Source: Talinum fruticosum
Taxonomy: Eukaryota > Streptophyta > Magnoliopsida > Caryophyllales > Talinaceae
Assembly (NCBI GenBank): GCA_021018815.1
Contig: JAITYX010000012.1
Coordinates: forward strand, 4,885,001 to 4,949,000
Length of the DNA stretch: 64,000 nucleotides
Direction: 5' to 3'
The position numbers and the translations under genes are program-made. The notes under the pieces are model-generated. The model made no database searches and was not told the DNA's origin. It saw only the letters and a program-made list of their open reading frames with translations. Each line of letters begins with the position of its first letter. The stretch's first letter is position 1. Of the stretch, positions 9,096-21,199 are shown in pieces.

Positions 9096-11500
9096 TAAAC
9101 AGATTCTAAAACAGTAAAATTAAATAAGTAAAATTCCGCACTAAAATAATTACGAAAAATACTAAAATTATCCTGAATATCAACAACAATTTTGTATACC
9201 TAAACAAAGCCCAAAAATATAAAATTAAAATATAAAACCAAAATTACGAATTTATTAGACTAAAAATCTACAGTAATTTAATTTTAAGAATTAAATCTGA
9301 AAAAAATCAAATAACTCCCAAAAATTCTGAAATTTAATCAAAGAAAACTAGGACCATATATAAATTCTAAAAACATATAAACATAAAAACTAATAAAAGA
9401 AACTATTTTTAACCTAATTTCTAACGAACTAACTAAAAATAACAAAATTTAACAGAAAAATAATCTGAAAATTTAAATATATAAAGACTCAAAATTAAAT
9501 TAAATTAAAATAATGAAAAATAACCTAAAACACTGATCTTTTGGGGCGGTAATAACAAAATTAATTATAGAAGATTATAAATTTATAACTAAATCGAGAA
9601 ACTAAAGAAAATAACTAAAAGGCAAATAAATAATTATCAAACATATCAAATTTATAAAAAGCATTTAGTATAATCTAAATCCGCCATGCAAATTATAATG
9701 TATCATCAACACACAAATTGATTTACCTATGATCCGAATTGTAGAAGACAACCACTAGCGGATCTTCCTCGTTTTTCTTTAGTTATTAGTTTACCTAGGC
9801 CTAACCCTTATATAAACCCTACTAATATTGATAACTCTAGCACTAGTACTAGAGTTTAATCAAATTAGAGCATTAAGTATTAAAAAATATCATTTAGCAC
9901 GTAGTAACCAATCTACTAGTAAATTGATTTAAAAAAGGATCTATAATAACTTCCTAATTAAAAGAGATGAGTACAAACCATCCATCATTAACTAGGGTGA
10001 TACTTATGTCTAAAAATTAAGTGATTACATACTTAAGTCTATTAAACTATCATATGAATTTATATAAAACTAATTAACGTGCAATCTAATTAATTAGGCA
10101 TAAAATTATAAACGTTGAATACAAATTATCATAGAATCATAGATCGAATCAATAAGACATTAAAGATCGAAACTTTTGTTTCAAAATAAATAATTTAACA
10201 TAGTTTCAAATAGATTATACTAAATATAAAAAACTACTCACTCATAATGTAATAACTAAATAAAACAACATCTTTAACATTAAACTAACAATAAAAACCC
10301 AATCTTTACTAGTAAAAATTATAATACTAATTAATACTACCAATATAAGTTTCTTCGAGATGATGACAAACGATGATTGATAATCAACGGCGATGGTGGT
10401 GATGGGTACGAGAGGCTGGCTTCAAGGGTTTGATTGTGATGATGATTATGATGAAGAATAAGATGATGATGAAGATCATTGATGATGACAGTGATGAGGG
10501 GGTAGCATGAGATGGAGGAAGTTAAGAGCTTGTGGGTGATTAGAGAGGATGGCGAGAGGAAGAGGTGTGAGCGAGAGATGATAGATCTTGTGATGATGAA
10601 GATGATTGATGATGACGCTGATGAGGGGGTAGTGTGAGATGGAGGGAGTTGAGAGCTTGTGGATGAAGTAGGAGGTGGCGAGAAAGAGAGGAGATGGGTG
10701 TGAGGGGTTGCGTGGGAGGCTCCCCTTTAATATGGAAGCGAGAGGAGGAGTTATAAAGGGATTATTAGGGTTATTTCTATTCCTTATCGTCTAAGTCTCC
10801 CCTTTGAAAAAGGACTTTCTAAAATAAATCCTCATAAAATAAATATTTTATAAGTTATTGATTTTGGGCCGACTTCAAATATTATCTTGCAGCTTGTCGG
10901 TAATAGAAATCTCGCTTTTACGCCTTTTCTTCTCGTTTCCACCTTATTGACAATTACCTAAAAATAGATAGAATATGATAAATTAGATAAAATAAACTAT
11001 ATAATATAATGAAATAATTACTAAAAATATGCATAATTTACTACTTAACGAGCTCGTAGGAGAGAGGCAAAGGCTAAAGAATAAGAAGAAAGGCAAGCTC
11101 GCCGGATCAAGGAAGTTCATGAAGAAACGAACCCAAGGAGACGCAACTAAATCAAGCGACCCAAAAGAACGAAAGTGAAGAAGGATTAGGCTTAGAAATT
11201 AGGAAAATCTCTATTTATTGGAATTTGTTTTGCCTTTTTAGAATTTAATTTTTCAAGTTGTGTGCTTGTTATTACCCTTTTAGCTATGTACTCGATAAGT
11301 ATTAGGCTTATCCCTATTATCAATAAAGTAAAAGGCAAGTATTATGCCTACTCGATGCTTTATTGTTTTTAATCGCTCACTAGAATTAAAGTGGAACATA
11401 GTTTCAAATAATGGACCAGCTTCAAATAATGGACCGTCTAAAATGGACTCGCCCCAAAAATAACCAAATATAGGAAAGGAAAGGTGGGCCAACTAAAGTA
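9096..11500. other. Unassigned AT-rich region, probably decayed transposon
   Basis: Very A-rich sequence (9100-10370), then a G/A-rich block with tandem repeats (10370-10740), then mixed sequence. No domain or long frame can be recognised on either strand. An Arg/Lys-rich stretch near 11050-11180 might be the remnant of a gypsy protein end. Its boundaries are the end of copia B similarity and the 3' flank of the Tat-type pol remnant. Confidence 0.45.
10466..10719. repeat. Two-copy 127 bp tandem repeat, GATGA-rich
   Basis: The block with GATGAGGGGGTAG, GAGATGGAGG and GAGAGCTTGTGG occurs at about 10493 and again at about 10620, giving a period near 127 bases. Copies differ at roughly one base in ten by eye. 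Confidence 0.7.
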
Positions 11501-11639
11501 GGCCCGGGCGTTTTCCAGTTGACCGGGTGTTGCTAGGGTCACAACACGATTTAGGTCGGGCTAGGTTTTCGCCTAAAATGTTTAATTTAGTGCTAACATA
11601 ATATTTTTTCAATTAGTCCCAATTTGTGCACTCGAAATA

Positions 11640-12480
11640 ATTCTTCATCAACTAAATTGATCAACTTGACTGTTCCTCCCGGCAGAGTATGACCGAGGAT
11701 GTAGGGTCCTTACCATTTGGGCTTGAATTTCCTTCTCGGATCATAAATAGGCTCTCTAATTTCCTTAAGGACCATGTCACCAACTTCTAAATGACGAGGT
11801 CTAACCTTTTTGTTGAATGCCCTTGATATACATGACTGATATATTTGGACATTATGTAGAGCATGTAAATGTCGTTCATCTAATAAAACTAGGTCTTCAT
11901 AGTGTGCTTTGACCCGATCTGCTTTCGGGATCTAGCTTTCACTGTAATGTTTAATGAGGGGTGGCGATCACTATTGGAAGGATTGCTTCCATGTTATAAA
12001 CCGAGTAGGGAGTTGCTCTCGTGGATGATTTAATCGATGTTCGATAGACCCATAAGGCAAAAGGTATTTTCTTCAGCTAATCTTTATAGCTGATGGCCAT
12101 CTTTGCCATTATCTTACGGGCATTCTCATTTGCCGCCTCAATCGGCCCGTTAGTCTAAGGGCAATAGGGCGAAGAGTTGTGATACTTGGATTTTATACCA
12201 CTCCAGTAAGTCTTCTACCTCCTTCTTAAAGTGATTGCCATGGTCACCGATTAACTTATGTGGTAGCACATAAAGACATATGATATTATGAGTTAGAAAA
12301 TTTGCTACAAGCTTTGATGTAATGGTTGCGTAGGATACAACTTCAACCCATTTGGTAAACTAGTCAATCGCTACTAGGACGAACTTGTGACCTTCCATTC
12401 CTTTACGAGTCACCTTACCAATGATGTTTATTCCCAAGTTGAGAATGGTCAAGAGGATGCAAGTGTAGTTAGAAAGAGGC
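11640..12480 (-). pseudogene. Ty3/gypsy integrase, Tat-like lineage, degenerate
   Basis: Minus-strand frames with stops give KVTRKGMEGHKFVLVAID near 12415, FTKWVEVVSYATIT, LVANFLTHNIICLY, PHKLIGDHGN, NGPIEAANENARKIMAKM and YRTSIKSSTRATPYSVYNME, then the C-terminal PGGTVKLINLVDEELF near 11650. These are the integrase core blocks in order, with the first two catalytic Asp residues (VAID, GDHGN) and the Glu of IEAANEN visible. The layout matches Tat/Ogre-type gypsy elements. Integrase joins element DNA to the chromosome; this copy cannot encode a full protein. Confidence 0.75.
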
Positions 12481-12789
12481 GAGTTGATGATGTAAATTTG
12501 CATATATTTGACACTTGTGACACCTTTTGACAAACTTATGACAATTTGTTGCCATTGTTGACCAATAATACACTAATCTCATAATCTTCGAACCAACATT
12601 CTTCCATCCATGTAATGTCCTCATTCTCCACCATGAACATTAGACATTATACGCTTTGCTTCATGTTGGTTGACACAAAGTAAGCTAACACCCATGTTAG
12701 TTTTCTTGTATAGTTGTCCCCGATTTAGAAATATTGGGCAGCTAACTTAGGAATTGCTCATTAGGCTCTAGGTGTGGAGTCCGATGGGT

Positions 12790-13790
12790 ATTCTCGGTTA
12801 TCTAAATATCAGTTTATCATAATGCCAACTGGTTTGGTTAGTACTAAACACTTCCAATGTGTAGACGTGCAGAGGCAAATTCCTCCATTCTATACTAATA
12901 GGCATTGAGAGAATGCCAATAGGCATGTTGATAATGGATGCTAGTTTGGCTAAGGCATCTCCAAGTTGATTATCATCTCTAGGAAGGTGTGTATATGAAA
13001 TTTTGTCAAAGTGCTTTGCTAATTCCATAAGGTGTGCTTGGTAGGGTGCTAAGGCATGACTTCCTACCTTCCATTTCTACGAGATCCGATCAATGATTAG
13101 ATTCGAGTTGCCATTAACTCTTATGTTTTTGGCCCCTATTTCTATTGCAACTTGTAGTCCCATGATGCATGCTTCATACTCTGCAGACATTACGGCGACA
13201 TCGAAATCTAACTTAACAGAGACATGAGTATATGCTCCTTCTAGCAAGACTAAGAGAAGACCTACCATAAAGCCCTTTCGATTAGAAGCACTATCGAAGT
13301 ACGTTATTCACATATCGATCTCTACCTGTAGAATCTCCTCATGTGGAAAGTTGAACTATTTTGGTTGCGCCTTGGAGGTCGATAAATTAGCCATGAACTC
13401 TTAGATGACTCTCCCCTTTATCGCCTTTTATTGGATGTATTTGAGTTCAAACTCGATAATATGATCGTCCATCGAGCTATTTTATTACCGATAGATCGTT
13501 GCTTCGAATGTATTTGATGGCGTCCATTGGCGCTACTACTTATACCGAATGGGTTAGCATGTCGTGTATCAGCTTTCTTGGTGTCCCAAAATAAAGCCAA
13601 GGATGTTTTCTTTAGGGGAGTATACCGAGTTTCATAGTCTTAAAATTTCTTATTTGGGTAGTACATGACATGTTCTTCCTTTTCATCCTGTTGAGCTAGC
13701 ATGGCTTCCATTGCGATCTCCGTGGTGGTGAGATATAAATGAAATGATTTTCTTAGTTGTGCCATAATTAAAAATTGCAGATTGGCCAAG
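12790..13790 (-). pseudogene. Ty3/gypsy RNase H domains (Tat-like), degenerate
   Basis: Between 13790 and 13330 the minus strand gives decayed pieces of the first RNase H and connection region, including ALFWDTKK and DAIKYI. From 13300 to 12790 there is a second RNase H-like domain: KLDFDVAVMSAEYEACIMGL, GAKNIRVNGNSNLIID and LPRDDNQLGDALAKLA. Two RNase H modules, the second of archaeal type, are a known hallmark of Tat-lineage gypsy elements. The second is the better preserved here. Confidence 0.7.
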
Positions 13791-13794
13791 TACA

Positions 13795-13990
13795 TCTTAA
13801 CCTTTCAAATTGTGCTTGGAACTCATCATCCTAGATAGGCTTGGCACCCTTCTTGAGCTTCTTGAAGATTGGTTGGTTAATCATGGTTAGTTTTGATATG
13901 AAATGACTATGTAATTAAGACGTCCTAGAAAACCTCATACTTCCTTTTCGATCTTAAGCGGTGACATCTTCTAGATGCTTTGATCTTGGA
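13795..13990 (-). pseudogene. Gypsy reverse transcriptase C-terminal end
   Basis: Minus strand reads KIKASRR, RLRSKRKYEVF, DVLITYHFISKLTMINQPIF and KKLKKGAKPI, matching the thumb/connection pattern (EVRGFLGRLNYI-RFI-LT--PIFKLLKK) of Tat elements. The catalytic YxDD part is absent because the frame is cut at 13994 by a gypsy LTR. Confidence 0.7.
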
Positions 13991-13993
13991 TTG

Positions 13994-15770
13994 TGTAGGA
14001 ATCATGACCTACACCCCAAACCAGGACCGACCGAGCTTCCCACGAATTGGTGGGGTTTTAAATTTGCTTTAAAGAATGATTGAAATGATTTAAGGTTTTA
14101 AATATTGGTTTTTAAAAGTGAGGATGAACCTCTTATTTAGATTTTCAAATTTTACAAACTAAGTTAAAATGAATCAAAAGAGGGTGATTTTATTAATTAT
14201 TTTTAGAAATCCTAGGATATTATTTCACAATTAAGACTAAAAATAAATTAGGGTTTAATTGGTTCTACCATGAGGCTCTAGGGCCAAACCGGTGTAAAAA
14301 CACCGGTTTGGACCGAAGCCGCACCTATTGATCTCTCGCCGCTAGCAAAAGCTAGCACCCGGTGATCGGCGGTGCTGGCCCGAGGCCATGTATGAGGTGG
14401 TCAGCATTGACCTCTGGTCTAGCTGGTAGGTCCATAAAATCCCTTATTTATTTTTAATAAAAAATAACCGAGAGGCAGATTAGGTGAAATAAATCGAAGA
14501 TAGGAGTCGCCATCTAGTTTTAGGAATAAAAACTAACAAAAATAAAATAAAGATATACTTTTCCAATCTTAGTATGGGAAAACTAAGCTTGGAATAGGTT
14601 TAATAAATGACTCCATCGGTCTAGAAACGAGAATCGGATTCGGGGCGAGGGTATGAAACGTAGGGATAAACCCTTCCGTTCCGCCCGTCAACCGATGGCG
14701 TTTACTAGTTTGAGTAGAAAATTTAAATAACATATTAAACACAAGCACACAGCATAATTAGATGCAAAAATAAAGGCAACAAAGGATGTTAGAAAGCGAT
14801 AAAAGCAGGAATATAAATAAAAGCGATAAAAGAAAAGGAATCCGATAGGCTTTTTGTGAACTTTGTTATGTAGGTAGGTAGAAAGATGTGCGAGTGATGA
14901 AGTTTTTGGGTTCATATGTAGTGAAATGGAGAGTAGAATAGGGATGGGCTAAAAAGAAACCAAGAGATCATAATCCAAAGAGGTGTATTCAGTAGCTCTT
15001 AGTTTAGCTTCAGCGAAGATAACGTTAAGGAATAAGCTGTTGTTGAAATGAGATCCTAAGCTCTCTATTTATAGGGAAAGGTTAGGTCACAAAATGATCT
15101 ATGGTTAGGATTTAATCAGCCGTCCAAAACCGATCCCGAACTAGCTGAAAAATCACAAAAATCGGACAAAAATTAAAGGATAGAACTGGATAGAGCCGGA
15201 TCCCGGGTTGGTGGGGCCAACCACGAGTGGCGCTATTTTGGGTCTTCAAGCTTCTTCCATGTTGCAGCGAGACTATGGGCAAAATGCAACATTTTAGGTA
15301 AACTAGTATCCGGCACGCGGCAATGGACATAAATGGTGTCGTTTGAGGAAGTAAGCTCTATGTCTCGGGTTGACTTGTTTTGGAACAAAATGTAGCATTT
15401 GATGCTTTTGATCATAAAATGCGACATCGGACACGATGATGTTTTGATGCCTTCAGCTTCATGTCCGGGTTGGAAGCTAGTGATGAAATGTGGTGTTTTG
15501 AGCTTGGAATCTCCTCGTGCACGCCGCCAAACTTCCTTTGACTCTGGAGGTTTGACACGGGCTTAAACCATCCGAAAGGAAAGGATTTTTGGACTGACCC
15601 AAGGCAAAAGGCTATTTATTTAGTGCTAAAGGGTTTTTTATAGTTTAATTGCTTCCGTCACACCAATAAAATATCATATGTGATCCAAATTCTCAAACAG
15701 GACTCGAGATTTCATCATCGGGCGTACAAATAAATAAGGGAAAAGGGATGACAAGTTTTAGGTGTCTACA
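13994..15770 (-). repeat. Gypsy 3' LTR (family T), 1777 bp
   Basis: On the minus strand it starts TGTAGACACCTAAAACTTG at 15770 and ends GATTCCTACA at 13994, and is preceded by the purine tract GTGGGGGCTAAC. A TATA box on the minus strand reads CTATAAATAG (15074-15065). Similar LTRs are at 50114, 51383-52731 and, inverted, 53257-54785. The LTR abuts an RT fragment of another gypsy copy, so it was inserted there or joined by deletion. Confidence 0.7.
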
Positions 15771-16423
15771 GTTAGCCCCCACTTTGACTGAGTCCGAAAG
15801 ATGAAGGGTCAAAGTAGACACTAAAGGATACTTATCTCGTTTTTGTGCGTCATTTTGAATGCTCGAACGTTATGTAATGTCTCGAATTCATTGTAGTCGG
15901 ACTCGAACTCGAGACAAGACTTGGACTTGATTGCGATGCGTGCATTCTGAAGTCCAAGAAGAGGATCCCGAGCCTGGCTTGATCGTGAGCCTAAAGCTCG
16001 ATGAACTTTTATCCCGAAACTTTGATCGTCCTTTGATATGAAGCTTGGCCTAATAATCTGTTGTACTAACATGCTTGTTAGTGGATCTTGGTATTTATGA
16101 AAGTTTAGTATTTGACCTGAATAATTCGATCGAAAATAGACTAAAAGTCTGATCTCCAAAAGCCGACAAGGTGGGTCCAAAAGCTCCACTTGCATGCACA
16201 TGGTGCTAAACATCCATTTGCCACACCTGATGGGACTTCACAAGCTAGACCACCAGCTAGTGCTGTAAGGCTACCACCGATGGGATGCCACCTGGCCACA
16301 TGGCCGGCGCCGGCCAGCCTTTGACAGATCGGGCCCCGGCTTGCTGTCGGATTCCCTTCTTGGTCTCCTCTTGCTTTTTTGATTTTTGTCTTGTGTATTT
16401 AGCATGCCTTGGCCGAATGGGTC
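15771..16423 (-). mobile_element. PPT and 3' untranslated region of the family T gypsy element
   Basis: The polypurine tract is at 15771-15782 (minus GTGGGGGCTAAC). The following 550 bases have no frame but resemble 52732-53256, which also lies beside a family T LTR. No gag or pol of this element remains: it is cut at about 16975. Confidence 0.6.
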
Positions 16424-16431
16424 TATAAAAG
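16424..16431 (+). promoter_or_regulatory. TATA box on the strand opposite to the gypsy element
   Basis: GGGTCTATAAAAGGGGAG lies 130 bases upstream of a plus-strand ATG. Its orientation is antisense to the minus-strand gypsy element whose PPT and 3' LTR are just to the left. Some Tat-lineage elements are known to carry antisense genes between pol and the 3' LTR. Confidence 0.45.
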
Positions 16432-16558
16432 GGGAGTTAGTGTGTTCATTTTGCACACTTTAATTACTCCTTTCTTACTTGCTCTAGCTTTGCTCTGGTT
16501 GTGCTCGTACTTTGCTCTTTGAGAAAACTAATTGGTTTTCGAACTTGATTCTCCAAAT

Positions 16559-16651
16559 ATGTCTAGAAGAAAGGCTAATCCTACCGGAAGGACGAGGGCC
16601 GAGAAGTCTGGTTCACGAAAACTTCCTAGAGCTAGAGTGGTGTCCCCATGA
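16559..16651 (+). pseudogene. Short basic frame downstream of the antisense TATA box
   Basis: The frame encodes 30 residues starting MSRRKANPTGRTRAEK, rich in Arg and Lys like a nuclear-localisation N-terminus, before a TGA. Codons after the stop give no sustained frame, but 16790-16975 has another open stretch with SIWSSGAIPKFMETCRERN. I read this as the decayed start of an antisense gene of a Tat-like element; the protein family is not recognised. Confidence 0.3.
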
Positions 16652-16975
16652 TGAATGGAGCCCAAATAATCTCTTGGTGGAGAATATCACATGTCTTCAC
16701 TAGCCATTACTCCATCAATAAGCTTGTTAGCTTAATCTTCTATTTTTGACTTACTTGGAGTAGTACTTCTACTAAAAATTTTGTTGGATTTTCATCTTGC
16801 GGAAGGGCTCTATTTGGAGTAGCGGGGCTATTCCAAAGTTCATGGAGACATGTAGAGAGAGGAACTACCCTTTAGAAGACATCATCAATAATGCCAAGTT
16901 TGGTTCCCTTTTTTCCACTTTGAGTCATTTACGTGACAAAAAGGAACATGGTCCCATTAGACCGTTGAGAGAATG
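16652..16975. other. Decayed sequence between antisense start and copia C1 leader
   Basis: There is a frame from 16797 to 17000 on the plus strand that crosses into copia C1 sequence near 16976, so its end is not genuine. The part before the junction may belong to the antisense gene. Otherwise nothing is recognised. Confidence 0.35.
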
Positions 16976-17267
16976 TAGGAATGCCAAATGGTTCAACTAG
17001 TCTGTTACTCCGCAAATTGGGTCAATTGAAGTTTAACTTTTCTGAGAGCCTTTATCTATAAATAGCTATTGTTCACCCTCATTCTTTCAGTTCTCTATTT
17101 TTCTCTCTCAATCTCATGTCTCTAACTCAGAACTCTCTCTCTCTCATACTCTTTTCGACTCAGAACTCTACTATCTTAATCTCCGACTCTCTTTCTTACT
17201 TTTTGAGTTCTACATCTCTCTCTTGTTGATTTCAAACTTTTTCAACATGCTAAAGAGAGGAAATTTT
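16976..17267 (+). mobile_element. Copia C1: leader and first codons of its extra gene
   Basis: From the ATGCCAAA at 16980 this aligns with 44447-44733 of copia C2: same TATA box, same TC-rich leader and same ATG (17247, reading MLKRGN; C2 reads MPKRRN). After seven codons the sequence is broken by gypsy A. The gene resumes at 38948. Pol of C1 is not present to the left; the similarity starts abruptly near 16976. Confidence 0.75.
17055..17064 (+). promoter_or_regulatory. Internal TATA box of copia C1 extra gene
   Basis: TTATCTATAAATAGCTATTG lies about 190 bases before the ATG at 17247. Spacing and sequence are the same in C2 (44521, ATG 44713). Confidence 0.6.
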
Positions 17268-18485
17268 TGAGAAAAATATTCCATCATCTCAAGCGACCAG
17301 CTCAAAATTCCTTGAAGACAATAATTCGAGCAAGCAGTGAACTAGTCCAAGAGCTTAGCCTTGTTGATCAAGGACGTGAAGGAAAGGTTTAGTCCAGGAC
17401 TAATGGGCCTGGATCACTGCAAAGGAGAGATAAGATATCCTAACTTTATCAATCTCATCTCGCACGCAGAATTCATCGCACTTAGTTCTTGAGTGATCTC
17501 TGTTATTTGTTACTTGAACAATTACTTGTTTTGTTAAGAGACAATATTGGGTTGTAATAATTTGAGACAATTTGTGTATGGTTGTATTTAGTTGTTATAG
17601 AATACTGCCTCTTGTATTCACATGTTTTTCAATTGTTTCGACCCGAGTCACAAATAGGAGCCACACTCCGTCCTACTTAATGATGGATAGTTTTGCATAA
17701 AGGAGGAACCTTTATGAGTTCGGAAGAGCCACAAGCCTCCCCTCGGAAGAAGAAGATGTCGGATTAAGAAGACTTTCCTCAAGTTGACCACGATTCCGAG
17801 CCTCATAAACTAGCCCACTTGCAAGCTAGTCCCTAGGTTACAACCTACTTTTGAGAGGTCCAATATCATGTCTTCTAGTGGCATTGTTAAGGCTTTTCAA
17901 TATTTTCAACCAACCATAACTTGCCAAGAGAGAAGAGAAGTTCTTATTGGTTCGGATTATCGATATAGTCGAATTACGAGTCATAACTTTTTGTAGTTGT
18001 CAATTATGATTAATCATTGTAATTAGTGTTAATTAATTATGATTAGTCTCAACATTTCCTTAATGATTAGGAAAGGTATTTTGTGCAGGAAATGGTCCCC
18101 TATATAAGGCTTCCGTGCTTCTCGTAAGAATAACTTTTGAATGCATTATTATTGGTGGTTGATACATTCTTTGTGTCTTTAACTCGGAATGTTTGAGTGG
18201 ATAAGACTTCTGTCTTAAAAATTCCCTAATCTGTTGTAGCTTGGTTTGGCAACCAAGTGGTGTTCTCCTAGGTCTTAGAAGTCCCTTTGCTTGATCCAAT
18301 CCAAGGCCATATTTTTGTTGCCCTCGGTTGATTTCAAAGTTGGACATTCTCGTCCCATCCGAGTCGGTTAGGCACCATCCCCTGTGTAACTTTCAAACCC
18401 TACTTTTTCCAACCTCTTGTTATCCTAATATGGGATAACAACTATTTCCTCGGTTGTGCTCTAACATCCGGGTTTGGATCCATCA
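17268..18485 (+). repeat. 5' LTR of gypsy A
   Basis: 1218 bp. It starts TGAGAAAAATATTCC (a changed form of TGATGGAAATATTCC in the 3' LTR) and ends GGATCCATCA, so the ancestral ends were TGATGGA...TCCATCA. A TATATAAG box is at 18101-18108. The block with TTTTCAACCAACCATAACTTG at 17900-17920 is the empty-site counterpart of the CACTA-4 insertion. Confidence 0.88.
18101..18108 (+). promoter_or_regulatory. LTR TATA box of gypsy A
   Basis: CCCCTATATAAGGCTTCCG; the same box is in the 3' LTR at 38564-38572 (CTCTATATAAGGCC). It would set transcription start about 30 bases downstream. Confidence 0.6.
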
Positions 18486-18487
18486 TT

Positions 18488-18499
18488 TGGTATCGAGCC
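18488..18499 (+). other. Primer binding site of gypsy A
   Basis: TGGTATCGAGCC, two bases after the 5' LTR. This is the initiator-Met tRNA type site (TGGTATCAGAGC) with small changes. Confidence 0.7.
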
Positions 18500-18668
18500 T
18501 TAGAGCCTCTCCTTTGACTCGTACGCCCTTCGAAACACAATCGGTTACAAAATGTGATCCAACCTTCGTGTTGAGCGAAGCTTGACCAAACCCTGCGAGA
18601 GAAGCAAGACCTGGAGGCCCAAGTTATGTATCCGACTAAATAGTTAGGGAAACAGCTAAAAGAGAAGT

Positions 18669-19590
18669 TTGAGAATCCGAGAGATTATAGAGAACCGAGT
18701 GTTCATGGAGAATCTAAATGATGCACTCGATGATGAAAGAGTTACAAAGGAGTCCGAGTCTTCGGAGAAAGACTTTGTTCAAAATCCTAGAGGAAGGCAT
18801 GAGAGAAGACAAGAGAGAAGTAGTTTTGACATCAAAGTCGACATCCCGGACTTTGAAGGTAAGCTAGATCCCGATATCTCTCTCGGATTGGCTTCGGACT
18901 ATAAAGAGAGTCTTTGATTATAAGGAGGTCCCTAACTCTAAGAAAGTGAAGTTAGTTGCACTCAAGTTGAGGCACCATGCTTCAATTTGGTGGCTGAATG
19001 TTCAAAATAAGAAAGTCAAGAGAGGAAAAGAGAAGATCAAAACATGGAAAAGAATGAAGAAGGAGTTGAAAGATAAATTCTTGCCGGATCATTATCTCGT
19101 AGGATAATTTTCCGAAGTTACAAAGGTTGAAGCGAGGAGTGAAATCTATTGAGGAGTATACCGGAGAATTTGAGTACCTCATCCGGAATTGTGATCTGTC
19201 CGAGAATGATCCACAAGCCCCGGTGAGATACTTATCAGGTCTAGAAGAGAAGATTACAAGTATTATGGAGTTGCAACCATATACCACCCTTGATGATCCG
19301 AGCTTTTAGCCCACAAGGTGGATATGTAGAGGATATCTAGAGGAGAAGGAGAGTCCGTCGGGACGCCTTATAAATCCAAGCAACTATCCCAAACCCCCAT
19401 ACTACTCGCCTAAAACCAACCCATCCTCAGCCGCACAAAATAAGCCCCCTCCACCATAGAATCCAAAAACCCCACATACCGCACGTGAAACCCAATCCAA
19501 AACCCATTGAGACCGGTAGGTGTTTTAGGTGCTAAGGACTAGGGCACTATGCCTCATAGTGTCCTAACAAGAAGACCATTTCACTAGCTG
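18669..19590 (+). pseudogene. Gypsy A gag, degenerate
   Basis: The frame gives an acidic N-terminal part, then IKVDIPDFEGKLDPD, a shift at about 18910, then RVFDYKEVPNSKKVKLVALK, WWLNVQNKK, KELKDKFLPDHY, another shift, then KSIEEYTGEFEYLI, DDPQAPVRYLSGLE and MELQPYTTLDD. These are chromovirus gag blocks in order. A CCHC zinc knuckle follows near 19521-19562 (CFRC, GLGHYAS, C) with two stops in it. Gag forms the virus-like particle and binds RNA. It cannot give one protein here. Confidence 0.78.
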
Positions 19591-19739
19591 AGTACCAAGT
19601 AGCCTCGAAGAGTTTTAGGAGATGAAAGTGGAGTTAGAACCAGAATATCGCCTCTAAGAGCGTGACGAACCCGTAGAGGAAGGAGCCGATGTAGGAGATC
19701 TTCTAATCCTCGAAGAATCCTCTCCGGGTTCGCCGACAG

Positions 19740-20150
19740 GAGTAAAGGGAGAACATCTTTCATAATAGATATACAGGTGAGTAGCAAGGTGTACTCGTTG
19801 ATAGTTGATGGAGGAAGTTGATCCAACATAGCATCCAAGTCCATGATGGATAAGAGAAGTTTCTAATATCCCCTTATCCAAGCCCCTACAACACCTAATG
19901 GCTCAACCAAGGAAAAGGTATCCAAGTAACCTCTAGATGCCTTGTTACTTTATCTATTGGCAAGTCATATAAGGATGAAATCTAGTGTGATTGCGATTCC
20001 CATGGATGCTTATCATTTACTATTAGGAAGGCCTTGGTTGTTTGATAGGCATGTCATGCATGATTGTAGGTTGAATACCTACACCTTTGTAAAGGACAAG
20101 AAGAAAATCACCCTCACCTCTCTTATATCGTCCCAAATCCGAAACCTTGA
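19740..20150 (+). pseudogene. Gypsy A aspartic protease, degenerate
   Basis: The Asp active-site region reads SLIVDGG near 19797-19817, equivalent to the family's IIDGGS. Later SVIAIPMDAYHLLLGRPWLF and FVKDKKKITLTSL are the conserved flap-to-end blocks (HILLGRPW pattern). Stops separate the parts. The protease would process the Gag-Pol polyprotein. Confidence 0.72.
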
Positions 20151-20379
20151 GAGAATGTCTTACTTACTGACTTGTTGAAGTCTCACCAGCATGAGTTTGA
20201 GTCACTCGGATTATGGCTTACGCTAGGACAGAAGCTGCCCCAACCATAACTACTACCCACTCTTTTCTAACCCCTTACTACAAGAGTTTGCCCACGTTTT
20301 CCCCTCGAAATTCCCCCGGCCTACCCCCAAAGAGAATAATTCAGCACGAAATTAACCCCTACCCGGATGCCCCACTACC

Positions 20380-20990
20380 CAATAAACCAGCCTACAAAAT
20401 CAACCCCAAGGATACAACAAAAGTACAGAGGTAGGTTGATGAGTTGTTGGCAAAGGGAATAATTAGGGAAAGTCCGAGTCCCTGTGCAGTGCTCTGCCCT
20501 ACTTGTTCCAAAGAAAGATGGCACTCAAAGGATGTGTGTTGATAGTATAACCATTAATAAGATCACCATTAAGTATAGGTTTCCTATTCCCGAGTGGAAG
20601 ACTTGATGAGTTACATGGGTTCTCGCTTTTTTCCAAAGTGGACCTCAAAAGTGGTTACTATCAAATTAGAATCTGTGAAGGGAATGAATGGAAAACAGGA
20701 TTTAAGACTAAGGCTGGCTCTGTATGAATGGCTTACGATGCCCTTTGGCATGTCCAATACCCCAAGTACTTTTGTGACGTTGATGAACAAGGTGTTGAAA
20801 CCACTCATAGGGAAGTGTGTGGTTGTTTACTTTGATGATATTTTGGTTTATAGCAGAACTACCGAGGAGCATTCCGAGCACCTCATAACAGTCTGATAGA
20901 TTTTGTCTCGCGAGAAACTTTATGGAAACTTAGAAAAGTTCGAATTCTTTACTTCATAAGTTAGTTTTCTTGGCTTTGTTTTGTCCGGAT
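20380..20990 (+). pseudogene. Gypsy A reverse transcriptase, degenerate
   Basis: The frame has PAYKINPKDTTKVQR, then [16 protein letters not shown], shifts, and from 20594 a long open part with LYEWLTMPFGMSNTPSTFV and VVVYFDDILVYSRT. YFDD (about 20828-20839) is the intact YxDD catalytic motif that binds metal. The fingers region near 20500-20590 is broken by stops and shifts. Confidence 0.82.
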
Positions 20991-21199
20991 AGGGAATGCA
21001 CATTGATAATGAGAAGAATAGAGCAATCCAGGAATGGCCAGTTCCTTCCACTATCACTCAAGTCAAGAGCTTCCATGGATTAGCCTCATTCTACAGGAGG
21101 TTTGTCGGAGATTTTAGCACATTCGTGGCCCCTGTGATTGAACTTTTAAAAGAGAAGAAGTTCTAGTGGACCGAATCGACTCGAAAAGCCTTTGAAGAG

